From: Zygaena filipendulae
Lineage: Eukaryota > Arthropoda > Insecta > Lepidoptera > Zygaenidae
DNA: 64,000 nt
Direction: 5' to 3'
NCBI GenBank assembly: GCA_907165275.2
Contig: OU015654.1
Span: 7,767,501 to 7,831,500 of the forward strand
Shown here: piece by piece, positions 11,826-23,400 of the stretch
Layout: every line of letters begins with the position of its first letter
How positions within the stretch are numbered: position 1 is the first letter of the stretch
The notes under the pieces: generated by a model
What the model saw: the letters and a program-made list of their open reading frames with translations, nothing else
Databases searched by the model: none
Told to the model about the DNA's origin: nothing
Made by a program: the position numbers and the translations under genes

Positions 11826-12160
11826 GTTGACTAATTTTTTTTAGTCCGTCTTGCAGAATAATAAAAACTACACGTAGGTATTTTTCTTTTTTTACGTAAT
11901 CAAAAAATAACGGAGCTACATTGAGTTGAAATTTCGTGTGACGTCACTAACCGGACAGTTTGTATGGCGGCTTATAGCGTTTAGTGACGTCACCAGCCCC
12001 CACCCTAAACTGTAATGCACTTTATCTCTGTATATTTTCATTTAATTGAAAAAGCAAAAAATACGTGTCTATTATTTTTTTATTTTCTAACTGACGAACT
12101 AATAAGAATTTAATTTTTAAAAGGCGTTAACATCCTTATTGCAGAAATTGCAGAATCACA
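11826..12160. repeat. Family E repeat, copy 1
   Basis: It carries TAGTCCGTCTTGCAGAATAA, AAAAAATAACGGAG, a GTGACGTCAC pair (about 11938 and 11981) and AACTGTAATGCACTTTATCT. The same order recurs at 46430-46690 and 61793-62100. Internal inverted sequence around the two GACGTCAC motifs suggests a MITE-type element, but ends and duplications are not clear. Confidence 0.5.
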
Positions 12161-12337
12161 CCGAGTCTTAATTTTATGATTTTCTCGCCAACTTATATTA
12201 TAGTGTGTCGTGCAATGTTTGAAAGCGACTGTTAATACAACAAAACTGTTAGTATGAATAGATGAATCATCAGATTGTTTTGCTAAATTTTTATAGTTTC
12301 AGTAGGTACCTATACCTACACTATCTTTAATCTATTC

Positions 12338-12506
12338 TAATATATATAAATCACGTGTCACGTTGTTTGTCCGCGATGGACTCCCAAACTACTGAACGGA
12401 TTTTGATAAAATTTTTAAAAATTTAAAAGATAGGATAGTTTTTATCCCGAAATTCCCGCGGGAACTCCAAAATTACCGCGGATGAAATCGCGGGGACAGC
12501 TAGTAT
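12338..12506 (-). repeat. CTAGCTG-family repeat, minus orientation
   Basis: Reads TATAAATCACGTGTCACGTT, GTCCGCGATGGA, TTTTATCCCGAAATTCCCGC and ends GGGGACAGCTAGTA. It is the subtype seen in tandem at 24943-25890. This very common short repeat has no coding capacity. Confidence 0.65.
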
Positions 12507-12743
12507 TATTATATATTTTAATTCACCATTGTTTGTAAAAATACTAAACATCGTTATTAGTCATGCCAGAAGTTTGGGGTCACAGTGGCGTTTATGTTAA
12601 TTCAATATTCATGAATAAACTCGTGAATATTGGCACAACTTAAATAGGTAAGTATTTGCTTTATTCAGTTTGTGGTACGAGTATTAAAGCAGTATTAAAC
12701 TAAAATATGCACGCTACATTTTGTTCGTGAAATTTATTCTTAA

Positions 12744-12930
12744 CTAGCTGTGCCCCGCGGTTTCACCCGCGTGAGTTCCGGGATTCCCGCAGGAACTCCA
12801 ATGCAGTCTAATTTACTCCTTATAACAACAGCTAATTAGCAGTGAATCCCGTCAATATCGGTCCAACCGTTTCGGAGATTCGCCCGCGTGAGTTTCGGAA
12901 TTCCCGCAGGAACTCCAAAATTCTTTTATA
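12744..12930 (+). repeat. CTAGCTG-family repeat, plus orientation, rearranged
   Basis: It begins CTAGCTGTGCCCCGCGGTTT, and then repeats the GCGTGAGTTYCGGRATTCCC block twice (about 12766 and 12886), so it is a partial internal duplication or two overlapping insertions. Confidence 0.6.
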
Positions 12931-13881
12931 TAAACCTTGTCCTGACAATAACGAACTCAAAAGAAAAAATCAATTTTCCAATTTGGTGCAGTCGTTTGTA
13001 AGTTATGCGCTTACCAACACATTTGACGATTCATTTTTATTATATAGATTTACAGCGTGCTTATGTTTTTTTTTTTTACTTTTTTATTCCCGGTGGTAAG
13101 TGCTTGCATAGATTTTTTATAATTTTTTTTATTTCTGCTTTATTCCTTTGTAAACATTACATACATTGTATGGCTAACATTTCATTTAAGGTAGGTAGAT
13201 AAGGTATAGTGATTACAGAGGTCAAAATAAGTTATTAAAATATTGTATATTTCAGTAAATTGTAATAATATAAATACTCAATCGGTAAGTAATAAAATAA
13301 TAAATAGCTAAACACAACGGCACAATAAGCGGAACACAAAAAAAAACATTATTTTACACAATATTTGATAGAGACTGGCTGGTTATGTTACCTTTTATTT
13401 AAAACTCTAATTTAGAAATGGAACATAAGGCGACAGTCATTTGTTTCATCGATTTGTTTTTGTTTCCCACAAATATTGTTAGTAGTTCAAGTCCAGTCTG
13501 AGGAGAAATCCAAAAGTTTATAAATTCGATAAATTCTCATTTTTATTAGTAAAATTCATTTTTTCCTTGTCAGTAATGGGTACTTTAGTAAACTTAAAAT
13601 GTCCGATTTAACCCCATAAGAGAATAATATAGGGCAGATAAAATACGAAGAAATGATCATACCCACAGATCTATTGCCGTTAGACTTCTACAATCAATTA
13701 CAATGATTCATCGCAGTATTCTACGGTGCCGGTTGACTCATTCTCTTCTGAGGAGAAGAGGACTGTCATGCTCGAACAAATGCGAGTCATATAGGCTCGT
13801 CTTGCCAAATTTTACATGACATGTTTTTGGTGAGATTACATTTCTTTTTATAAGTTGCTTGTGATACCAAATTTCAGCTTT

Positions 13882-13926
13882 CTAGGACAATAGGAATACT
13901 AGGACAATAGGAATACTAGGACAATA
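13882..13926. repeat. 17-bp minisatellite, 2.6 units
   Basis: The unit CTAGGACAATAGGAATA is repeated exactly, with a partial third copy. The surrounding 13.0-15.0 kb is AT-rich, noncoding sequence in which I see no gene. Confidence 0.8.
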
Positions 13927-15071
13927 CCCTAAGAATTTTAATAATCATCAGTGATTCATTAAATCTAAAGTATAAGAGCTATGCAATTAAAACTTTATAT
14001 GTTTAATAATTCCGCTGTTGACAGTATATCCCGAGAATTTTGTTTATTTGACATAATCCAAACCCAAGTTATAAGGGTTCAAAAAAACGACGAAGCGCTT
14101 CGAGAAAAGGTAGGATAGTATTATATTATCTGTGAGGTAGGGTAGTGCCCCTGCGCTTCGCTTGGCTCGTCTTACCGTGCCCCCAGATACAACATTTCGC
14201 ACCTGTATTGTTAATCGTTGAAGACTTCACTCGTTGGGAGTCAAGTGTCAACCTTGTGTGTAGTAGCCACGTACACACTACACACTTAGAAAAATTATCA
14301 TAAATGTAACTGAATGCATATACAACATTTCATATCTTTTCTGCTAAACAACCCCTGAGAGCAAAAACCATGTCATGAATTCGTAAAAAAAATTGTGTTT
14401 GACGTCGGTACTGTTGATGGTTGAAGAATTTCTTTATCCGGAGCTGAATGAATTTTGATTTAGGTCATTCTTGAAACATGTAATAATTCAATGCCGTATA
14501 GGTTCAGAGAAGATGGTTCTTATTCAGCTTGCAAGATTGACCTAAACAAATCTCATAAAAACATTTCAAATTTTATTTATGATTGTAATTAAGAACAAGA
14601 TGTTACAAAATAGCAATTGCTTAGCGCCTTTTACAGATTCACTAGCCTGTAAAATTGCTTTTGGTATTTTTTTAAAGTAAATAAATTTTTGTCATTGTTA
14701 TTTTAGTAAAGTATTTCGTCATTGTTATTTTAGTTGAGTGTTTTCAATTTGAATGGTAATCATTTCTCGATCAGCAACCAACAAACGTACCTATTATACT
14801 GGACAACCGCTTCTTAAATTTACGTTAATATGTACCTAGTTTATAACGAACCTACTTCTAGCATAGGTACGCTAGCTTACCTACTTAACTTTTGTTAACT
14901 AAATTCAACAACGCTTCGCAGTGTTTAAATTTCATGTATATTTCTAATAACAACTAATCTAGTTCAAAATTTTGATTGCAATATAAATATAATATAAGTG
15001 ACTGAAAGTCAATATGAATTATTTTTTGCCAATTTTATAAAGGTTTTAATATAGCAAGGGTTTTGAAGAAT
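13927..15071. other. Noncoding stretch
   Basis: No gene or element ends recognised. A short GCTTCG-rich patch near 14090-14180 (GCGCTTCGCTTGGCTCGTCT) is unlike its surroundings and may be a repeat fragment. Confidence 0.35.
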
Positions 15072-15079
15072 ATGAGTAG

Positions 15080-15887
15080 CAGTGGCGAAGGTACCATATA
15101 AGCCGATTCCCACCGGCTTCCCTTCAGAAGTTGGGAACACAACCACTCTCTCTACCGTAATTTAGAAATGGCACAATCAGTAATTTTTTGTAGTAAGTAT
15201 TTAAGTAGAATCTACTGAAATACTACAAAAATTATCTCTACTGAGTAGAAAACATTACAAAACGCCTAAACTATCAACAAAATTTGCTCTTCAACAACAA
15301 ATTGTTATAAAATAAGCCGCTGGCGCGATCGGCTTTTTGGCAGTTAAACTTCCATACAAAATAATGCCGTGACGTCACATCAAGGTCGCAGGCAGCCGGC
15401 TAAAATAGCTACTTTGGTAAGCCGCTACAAATCGAGTTACTCTCTCCATTTCACTCACGCGCACGCATTTTCTATTACTGTCTGAACAAATATCCTTATT
15501 GGTCCTAGAAATTCGAAACGAAGCGGACATTCTGAGATGACTGTTGACAGACAACTTGAGTTTCATGTTCTCTTATTCGTCTGTGTTGAGTTTATGCTCA
15601 GAAGATTATTCTTCTGAGAGTTAATGACGAAAAAATTGAAAATTTGAATTTGTTAGTTAGTGTCACGTATTAGAATTTATTTCTTGGTATTAAATAGTGA
15701 TTAGTATTAAAGTTGGACTTTTTTTTGTTGTGTGTAGTGATTGTAAAAGCAGTTACGCAGACGTACGTTGAAATTAGGTACCTATTTGCGGTAAGTACAT
15801 AGTTTAATAAGTTGAAATTACGTATTTATAGTAGGTACCAAATAGATTTCCGGCTTGCCTCTCTCAATATTTCACCCTTCGCCACTG
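15080..15887. mobile_element. Non-autonomous hAT-like element with 8-bp duplication
   Basis: The 808-bp element has 12-bp inverted ends, CAGTGGCGAAGG at the left and CCTTCGCCACTG at the right. ATGAGTAG flanks it exactly on both sides (15072-15079 and 15888-15895). An 8-bp target duplication with ends starting CAGTGGCG is the pattern of the hAT superfamily. The interior has no transposase; a 63-codon minus-strand frame at 15375-15566 has no recognised domain. The perfect duplication suggests a fairly recent insertion, mobilised by a transposase elsewhere. Confidence 0.8.
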
Positions 15888-15895
15888 ATGAGTAG

Positions 15896-18150
15896 GTATG
15901 TTTTTATTATTTATTTTTGTTATGTGAATGGAAATTAATGTCTTAACACCAATTTATTATAAGACACATCTTCAGTCTTCACCACGTTGAACCTACAAGC
16001 CACAAGTATATTGCATGTTTTTACCATTTTTGTTTTTTAATATCACATCATATCATAAATAAAACATTATATTTATAACTAATCGAAACATTTATAAACG
16101 GACGGCATTTTGTATAGTGCCAAAAACCAATACAGTTTCTTTTGTATCAGCATGTGTTGTACGCGATTACATCATCAACACTAATAATTACCCACTATAC
16201 AGCGCATTTTTGGAGTTTACTCCTTAAGAATCGATTTTCATAAGCCCGGGGCGCCCGGAGTATGAAAATTTATAGAGAGTAAAATAAAATGTTATAGGTT
16301 ATGGTCCGGCAGCCAACGCCTTGTTTTATCAGTGACTACTAACAGGTTTAGTTTGACGAGACACCCAAGCTTTTCCTCTGTGAAAATTCTCGAAATGGGT
16401 AGCTAATGAAGTGCGCAGGTGAAAAATTGGCTATTTTTTTTTCATTTTGAAGAAGCTCAACCCACCAGTGAAAGAGAAAACATCATTTATAACCTTAATA
16501 TCTTTTTACCTCCTAATCTTCAAAAACTCCGTAGGTCCCAACGACCCGGCGCTCGAGTAGGTAAATCCTCATTTAGCATCGTCGACTGCTGGCCTACTAT
16601 TATGTTCGTGCGCAACTTATCTTGCCCACGTTGCTATGGCAACTAGACGTTGTTATTTACAAATGAGCGAAATTTATTAAGACAGAAAAGTCTCCTTAGT
16701 ATGGATTTATTACATGAAGTTTAGAAGTTATTACAGATCAATAAAAATCACTCCGCACGCACCGGTAGGGAGGAGGAATTCCACACAACACTGACAGATA
16801 GAGATGGGACCCACAACACGAATTAGTGAGGTCCCTGCTCAATTGATTCTTCGCTTAAGAGGCTCCCCCACGCCAATGACCTTGGGCGCGCGAGCTTTCT
16901 TTCGTCCCACCCTACCTGACTCACCTCTGTGTAATTACGACATTTGAGTTATAAAAGCGCCATCTTTTAAAAAGTATTACTATTACTAATTATAATGCTT
17001 AGAACGACATCTAACAGATTTTCCTCGTACTACAATAAACTGCGGTGCAAGTGATAGCGGGAGATTAGACAAGCTCTACCATTATAGACCCGTAGCCCAG
17101 GCACAAAGAAGGATGGCCAAATCGGACTCGATACGAAACAATGGTGTCCATATATGATATATATATGAAAAAAATCCTTATTTTTTAAGATTTAAGAAAA
17201 CACAAAAAATATCTCTATAAGTAGCCACAAAAAAAAGATATCAATTTATTTGTGTTTTTGTAACTTCTACGACATCATGTATGTGGTTTCAGAACGCATC
17301 TATTGACGATTCATTTCGCGTATGACGTGACTTAGTATTCAAAGACTATAATTATTCACGTTTTTCTGAATAGTTTTACTAGATAGTTATGTAGGCATTA
17401 AATCAACAACTGTGTGTGCATTCTTGTCATAAAAAAAATTATGTAGGTTCATAGTAAGTATAAGCATTTTGTTCAATTGCGTACATCGGAACGTCATTTG
17501 TCTTTGACAAATTACTAAATCTGTGGTCATCGAACCGCGCCAGTGATTGTCATTTTGATTTGATTGGCAATTGACATGACACCCGGCAAGACATATGTCT
17601 AGTTAATTTGTGCCGGCAATCACGCATTTTAATCGCTTGACTTGCTGTTCTATTTTGAATTTCCTTTGTCGTATTGACCTAGGCATTTTTACGGACTGAT
17701 CACTACCACTTGTGACTACATTATTTCTATGCTAACTACACTTTTCGGTCGGGTAAAAGGTAGTTGTTGATTCTAACCTCAAATGTATTGTGGATTTTAC
17801 GATGTTATTTTAAAAAATTGTGGCTATTTAGATATGATTTTTAAACGGGATGGTATTTACAACATAAAAACAAATCAATCTAACTATAGTTTATTTTAGG
17901 AAATGAAAAATAAAAGTCAAGTCCAGCTCCTATAGAAATTTTGCCATTGTTCTTTTATCACACAATATCATCACAATATTAAATAAAACTATGTAAATTT
18001 ACTAGAAAAATTTATTCATACAATTTGTTTATTGTAACAATCATAGTAAGTAACAGTAAAATGACTGTATTTTTAAATCAATAAAAAATGTAAAATACCT
18101 AGCCCGGAAGATTGCTTTTAAACAATAAGGTAACCAGTTGTTCTTTATTT
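15896..18150. other. Noncoding stretch with a repeat shared with 20.6 kb
   Basis: The 14-bp sequence GTTGCTATGGCAAC at 16630-16643 and the bases after it (GACGTTGTTATTTACAAATG) match 20661-20690. The 75-codon frame at 16419-16646 is not recognised. Nothing else in this 2.2-kb stretch can be named. Confidence 0.35.
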
Positions 18151-18151
18151 A

Positions 18152-19367
18152 ACCGACTTCAAAAAAGGAGGTTCTCTGTTTGACTTGTATGACTGTATTT
18201 ATGTTTTTCCATGATAATCTTGCTTTTGACTGAACCGATTTTGATGCGGTTTTCGGAAAAGTATTTATTACACTTAAGAGCAGGTTTTGTACAAGGTTAT
18301 GAGTTTGAACCGTATGTATGTATGTTTGTCCGCGATTATCATGCATCTGCCTGAACTGATTTTGATGCAGTTTTCAGAAAAGTACAGTTTGTATGACTGT
18401 ATTTATGTTTTTCCATGATAATCTTGCTTTTGACTGAACCGATTTTGATGCGGTTTTCGGAAAAGTATTTATTACACTTAAGAGCAGGTTTTGTACAAGG
18501 TTATGAGTTTGAACCGTATGTATGTATGTTTGTCCGCGATTATCATGCATCTGCCTGAACTGATTTTGATGCAGTTTTCAGAAAAGTACAGTTTGTATGA
18601 CTGTATTTATGTTTTTCCATGATAATCTTGCTTTTGACTGAACCGATTTTGATGCGGTTTTCGGAAAAGTATTTATTACACTTAAGAGCAGGTTTTGTAC
18701 AAGGTTATGAGTTTGAACCGTATGTATGTATGTTTGTCCGCGATTATCATGCATCTGCCTGAACTGATTTTGATGCAGTTTTCAGAAAAGTACAGTTTGT
18801 ATGACTGTATTTATGTTTTTCCATGATAATCTTGCTTTTGACTGAACCGATTTTGATGCGGTTTTCGGAAAAGTATTTATTACACTTAAGAGCAGGTTTT
18901 GTACAAGGTTATGAGTTTGAACCGTATGTATGTATGTTTGTCCGCGATTATCATGCATCTGCCTGAACTGATTTTGATGCAGTTTTCAGAAAAGTACAGT
19001 TTTTAGGAGGTTCTCTGTTTGACTTGTATGACTGTATTTATGTTTTTCCATGATAATCTTGCTTTTGACTGAACCGATTTTGATGCGGTTTTCGGAAAAG
19101 TATTTATTACACTTAAGAGCAGGTTTTGTACAAGGTTATGAGTTTGAACCGTATGTATGTATGTTTGTCCGCGATTATCATGCATCTGCCTGAACTGATT
19201 TTGATGCAGTTTTCAGAAAAGTACAGTTTTTAGGAGGTTCTCTGTTTGACTTGTATGACTGTATTTATGTTTTTCCATGATAATCTTGCTTTTGACTGAA
19301 CCGATTTTGATGCGGTTTTCGGAAAAGTATTTATTACACTTAAGAGCAGGTTTTGTACAAGGTTATG
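18152..19367 (+). repeat. Tandem array of 204/227-bp units
   Basis: The landmark TGCTTTTGACTGAACC starts at 18221, 18425, 18629, 18833, 19060 and 19287, giving spacings of 204, 204, 204, 227 and 227. The 227-bp units carry an extra 23 bp (TAGGAGGTTCTCTGTTTGAC) that matches the head of the array at 18166. Each unit contains two diverged halves, one with GATTTTGATGCGGTTTTCGG and one with GATTTTGATGCAGTTTTCAG. The copies are almost identical, so amplification was recent. The array opens with AACCGACTTC, like family B, which suggests it expanded from a related element. The 60-65-codon frames seen in it are by-products. Confidence 0.9.
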
Positions 19368-20150
19368 AATATGTTAGAAAATTTTAGACAGATAATCTCA
19401 CAATTCTACAGTTTGTAACGTTGTAAAATCAGGTTCGTTTGCATTTTTGGAACTACTGGCAACCATGGCTTCCGTTGGTATTTGCATTCTGTAACAAAAT
19501 AGGCTATTACTTCTCTTTTGTTCATACTACTAAAATAATGTGACCGTGGCAACTTACTGGGATGATTACCCTAATATTTAGAGATGGTAGGTGTATGGAG
19601 TTACATATTCAACAAACAAGATGATTACATTTCACTTTAGACATACTATATACCTACCTAGTAGGTTTTTAGGTTCCTAGTTACTAGGTAGGTCCTACTT
19701 ACCTAGCACCTAGGTAAGTACCTAAGAACCTGTGGTTACTCTATTTCTGAAAACATTTGTGTATTTATTTACTTAGCTAGATGATACTCACGGGCACAGG
19801 TCCACTTCAGGTACATTTTCTTTATTACAGTCAGTTTCGAGCAATATTTGTCTATTTTTTAAAATGAACAATGTATTGTAGTTAGTTGGGAACAATACGA
19901 TTACGTAACAGTCCTACCTACTTTACTTATTTGCTCATCACACTACTATAAATAGGTACATTACCTATTTCATTTTTTTAATCATATTTCATGTCAACAA
20001 ACCATAATCAGACACAAAGTAGGTAGGTGCAAACAAACATTTTATAACTTATATTATATATATATACGTAGATAGGTACCTACTTACTTTAATATTTTAT
20101 TCATGTTTTTAGCGGTTTCTATTCTCCAATTCCGTCTTTTTTTTTTCTTG
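19368..20150. other. Noncoding stretch with CCTAGGT-rich hairpin
   Basis: At 19697-19719 ACTTACCTAG and CTAGGTAAGT form perfect 10-bp arms with a 3-base loop, within a larger patch (19650-19735) rich in CCTA/TAGG. No gene is recognised. Confidence 0.5.
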
Positions 20151-20275
20151 TTCCGATTATTTCCCATTTCACTGCACTTTTAATTTCTAGGTTATAAGTC
20201 GGTGTAAGAGACGACAAGCGACGCGGGTTCCCCTTTCGAATGCCGGAGCGCGACTGAATTCAAGCGGTGAACGCG
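20151..20275 (+). other. GC-rich patch, possible exon or repeat
   Basis: A short GC-rich stretch (GACAAGCGACGCGGGTTCCC) ends in GAACGCG/GTGAAC, a usable donor. Its composition stands out from the flanks, as at 4.8 kb, but no coding or promoter motif supports it. It may be a repeat fragment. Confidence 0.15.
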
Positions 20276-20584
20276 GTGAACTCGCAATATATCAGAATTT
20301 AATTTCTAACAAAAAACAAAAAAACATAATTTTCAATTGAGATCACATAGTACACGTATTGTATTATGTTGAGTTTCTATACAAAGTTTAATTAGTGTGG
20401 ATAAATGATTCATTGACTTCTGCGGTTTATTTGTATAAATCAGAGGGAAGTTTGTGATTTTTTTCTATCGAGAAAATTTTTAGTAATCGTGTTTTAACAT
20501 CACATAGGACTTAGTGTATATCCTTAACTTTACTATATATTTTTTTCAATATTATTGATTGAATACTTTTATTGATATACAGGT

Positions 20585-20770
20585 TCAAAAGTGAGAGGTG
20601 GGGCAGTTCTAGCCTCCTATAGGCCCTTAACAGTTCTGGCCGGACATGCGCAGTCGAAACGTTGCTATAGCAACAAAACGTTGTTATTTACAATAAGCAG
20701 AGCTGTATGTTTATTTTACTGTTTGAAGCAGAGATAACAGGAGAAAACTTCAGTCGTGCGTCGGAGCTGA
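20585..20770. repeat. Repeat fragment containing a perfect 14-bp palindrome
   Basis: It contains ACATGCGCAGTCGAAAC followed by GTTGCTATAGCAAC at 20661-20674 and ACGTTGTTATTTACAATA. The core is shared with 16630. The palindrome has the form of an X-box (RFX factor site), but it lies in a dispersed repeat, so regulatory use is unproven. Confidence 0.4.
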
Positions 20771-20790
20771 CAACATTTTTTTATTCTTAA

Positions 20791-20990
20791 CTAGCTGTGC
20801 CCCGCGGTTTCACCCTCGGTAATTTCGGAGTTCCCGCGGGAATTCCGAAATAAAAAGTACTCTATATCCTTCTCTGTACCCCTGACAACGTGCATGCCAA
20901 ATTTCATCCAAATCCGTTATGCCGTTTTTGCGTGATTGAGTAACAAACATCTAAACATCCACACTTTCACATTTATAATATTAGTAGGAT
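20791..20990 (+). repeat. CTAGCTG-family repeat, near full length
   Basis: A good reference copy: it starts CTAGCTGTGCCCCGCGGTTT, has AAATAAAAAGTACTCTATAT and CAAATTTCATCCAAATCCGT inside, and ends TTTATAATATTAGTAGGAT. About 200 bp, noncoding. The end motifs define the other copies listed. Confidence 0.75.
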
Positions 20991-21139
20991 TAATATTATA
21001 ATGCCAACTCTTTGTAAACGGACGTATTATATTATAGTAGCCAAAGACATAGGTAAATACCTACTTACAACTGTATTTTCTCTCTCGTACATATTTACAA
21101 TATTGATTACAATGTTATTATTAACCTGATTATCCCTAC

Positions 21140-21515
21140 ATATCATAAAACAAAGTCCTTCGCCGCGTCCGTCTGTCTGTCCGCGATTAACTCGAAAACT
21201 ACAAAACGGATTTTCATGTGGTTTTCACCAATAGATAAGGTGGTTCATGAGGAAGATTTAGGTATGTATATAAATTTTCAATGTTTTGTGTAACTTGATT
21301 GAAATAGAACGTTTATAATTTTGAAAGTTTCTTAAAAAGTACTTCGCTACGCTTTCACGCGATCGATCATCATCATCATCTACCGATCATCATGAAATTC
21401 AGCGTACACGTTGTCAGGAGTATAATATAGAGAAGAACACAGGGTACTTTTAACCCCCGAATACTTGAAGTCTCTATGAAATTAGCGCGGGCGAAACCGC
21501 AGTATACATTTTGTT
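21140..21515. repeat. Family H repeat and a CTAGCTG-family relic
   Basis: 21150-21310 (CGCCGCGTCCGTCTGTCTGT, then GGTTCATGAGGAAG) is family H, also at 55437-55590 and inverted at 48656-48805. 21345-21515 is a degraded minus-orientation CTAGCTG copy with CATCATGAAATTCAGCGTAC and CGCGGGCGAAACCGCAGTAT. Confidence 0.55.
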
Positions 21516-22069
21516 GAACCTCAAGCGTATGCAGACTAAATACTTACGTATTATTCATTCTACGTGAAGTTTTGCTAGTGATCGTACGTACCTACGTACT
21601 TCACAAAATATCTCACACGGATCCCAGGAAGATGCGAAGACGCTTGAGTTTATAAATGTTGTTTATTATAAAACAGGACATTTTATGTTGTACATCGTAT
21701 ATTTTGTATTGTGTTGTTAACATAAAGAAATAGGGATTATTTTTTAGGATTTCTGCGGAGAAAATATTTTCATACCTAACTTATATGTTCCTTCATTTTA
21801 CTATCCTCTTGCAGACGTGTACCTTAACCTTGAAATGTTGGCTCGGGTTGAATTTGATGTCACAAAAATATTAGTAACTCTACTGATATTTTTGTGGTCC
21901 GATCGAACGAAGGTAGATTTCGGATCGTAGCCGAAGCCGATAATTGGTTATCATCAAAACTTTAAGCCGACGCCGAAGCTGAAGGTTTAATAAAATCCTA
22001 AGAAATTCAGTTGGGGTAAAAGAGAATTAAATAAATTATACCCTGTAAATATTCAGCCGTCCATAGGGG
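21516..22069. other. Noncoding stretch
   Basis: No gene recognised. 21915-21990 has CCGAAGCCGA-type short repeats resembling dispersed DNA seen in many insects; no ends are visible. Confidence 0.35.
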
Positions 22070-23398
22070 TGGGTGTCTAAGCAATAAGGATCTAAACCTC
22101 GGCATTTAGTTTCCAAGATATAAGAGGTTTTGTAAAGTTGGGTGAAAAAATACTTTAGCGATTTTAATTGATTATTTATTTATTAATAAATACTCAATTA
22201 TCTACAATTACATATAATATCTTAATCTATAAAAATATATAAAAATCTATGTAATAAGCAAGTACAAGTGTGTTTTTTCTTTTAACTAAAAATTTTGAAA
22301 ATTCTTTTTCTTAAATGAAGCTTTTTCAGAATTTCAACTTCAAGTGTTTGATAAAAAAAATATGTGTGTTATTGAATATTTTTTAACCCTTACTATCAAT
22401 AGGCGTGATGACAGTATTAAAGAATCAAAGATAAGATTGTTTTATAGAAAAAATTATGTCGAAAGAACTCTTAAAAATCACTCAGTTTCATCAAAAAATT
22501 GTGATTAATAAGATTTTCATTAAAATAAAAGTATAAAATACTTCAATCGGCTATGTTTACTGAAACACCAATCACAGCGAATGACGTCACACCTAATTAA
22601 CGCCGTGCATGTTACTTGAGCCATAAGTCTAGATATTTTGTGTTATGCATTTCGATTGATTACTGCATCATTTAATTAGTTGAACTTGTGTTAAAATACA
22701 ATATGTAAGTAACATAATATCATTAATGATGGAACAAGGTTTCATTAAGACAAATAGTCCAGAATTGCCCAGAATTGATTTGGTGATATTGGGAGAGTTT
22801 CTTGCATCAAAGACTTTTGCTCATCGGAGTTTCAAAATACGAAAACTTCCTTGTTTACACAAATTATGTTCGAAGAAATTTAACGTAATATATTAAACTT
22901 GCAGAAGCTATAATTTAAGGAGATGTAGAGACAGAATGCAGTTGACCACTTGTTTCTCACTTTTTTCTTGTTAGGAACGTATTTAATAGGTGTTGCTATT
23001 GATGTGTTTTTACAGATAGGGACCACAGACCACTTGTCAACTCTGGAGTTTATTTTTAAAATACGATCACGTCACGTCACGTCAACAATAGACTTTGTTC
23101 GTCTAGCATACACACAATGCTATGTGAACTTAGGTGTGACGTCACAAGCAGACGCCATGACATTCACGAGTGTTTTCGCGCACAATTCAAAGTAGATAAA
23201 ATAAAATGCAATAGTTTGCGTTAAAACTTAGTTTAATGCTGAAATAATGAGTTTTTCGGAAATAGTAGACGTGTTACTCTGCATTACAAAAAGGGATTTC
23301 AAAAGGGATGTCATCATGCCCATTAACTATTCTAAATACCGACTCTAGTCTTAACTCAATACTCCACTACTAGTTGGACTGTTTTGCTTGAACGCCCA
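22070..23398. mobile_element. Family F DNA element, interrupted copy
   Basis: The left end (GGTGTCTAAGCAATAAGG) and the right end (TTGCTTGAACGCCC) match family F. About 330 bp of the left part aligns with 10646-10990. The element is split by about 910 bp at 22398-23312, after which AACTATTCTAAATACCGACT continues the family F sequence. Confidence 0.5.
22398..23312. mobile_element. DNA insert nested in family F
   Basis: The insert starts AATAGGCGTGATGACAG and ends CTGTCATC-like (GATGTCATCATGCCCATT), so its ends are imperfect inverted repeats of about 16 bp. It carries GACGTCAC motifs near 22582 and 23137. An 81-codon frame at 22950-23195 has no recognised domain. No clear target duplication could be drawn. 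It is probably a non-autonomous DNA element. Confidence 0.35.
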
Positions 23399-23400
23399 TA

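Noticed and set aside
18149..19185. Repeated 60-65-codon proteins in the 18-19 kb array
   Set aside because: They are the same minus-strand frame in each unit of a satellite-like repeat, with no start context or domain.
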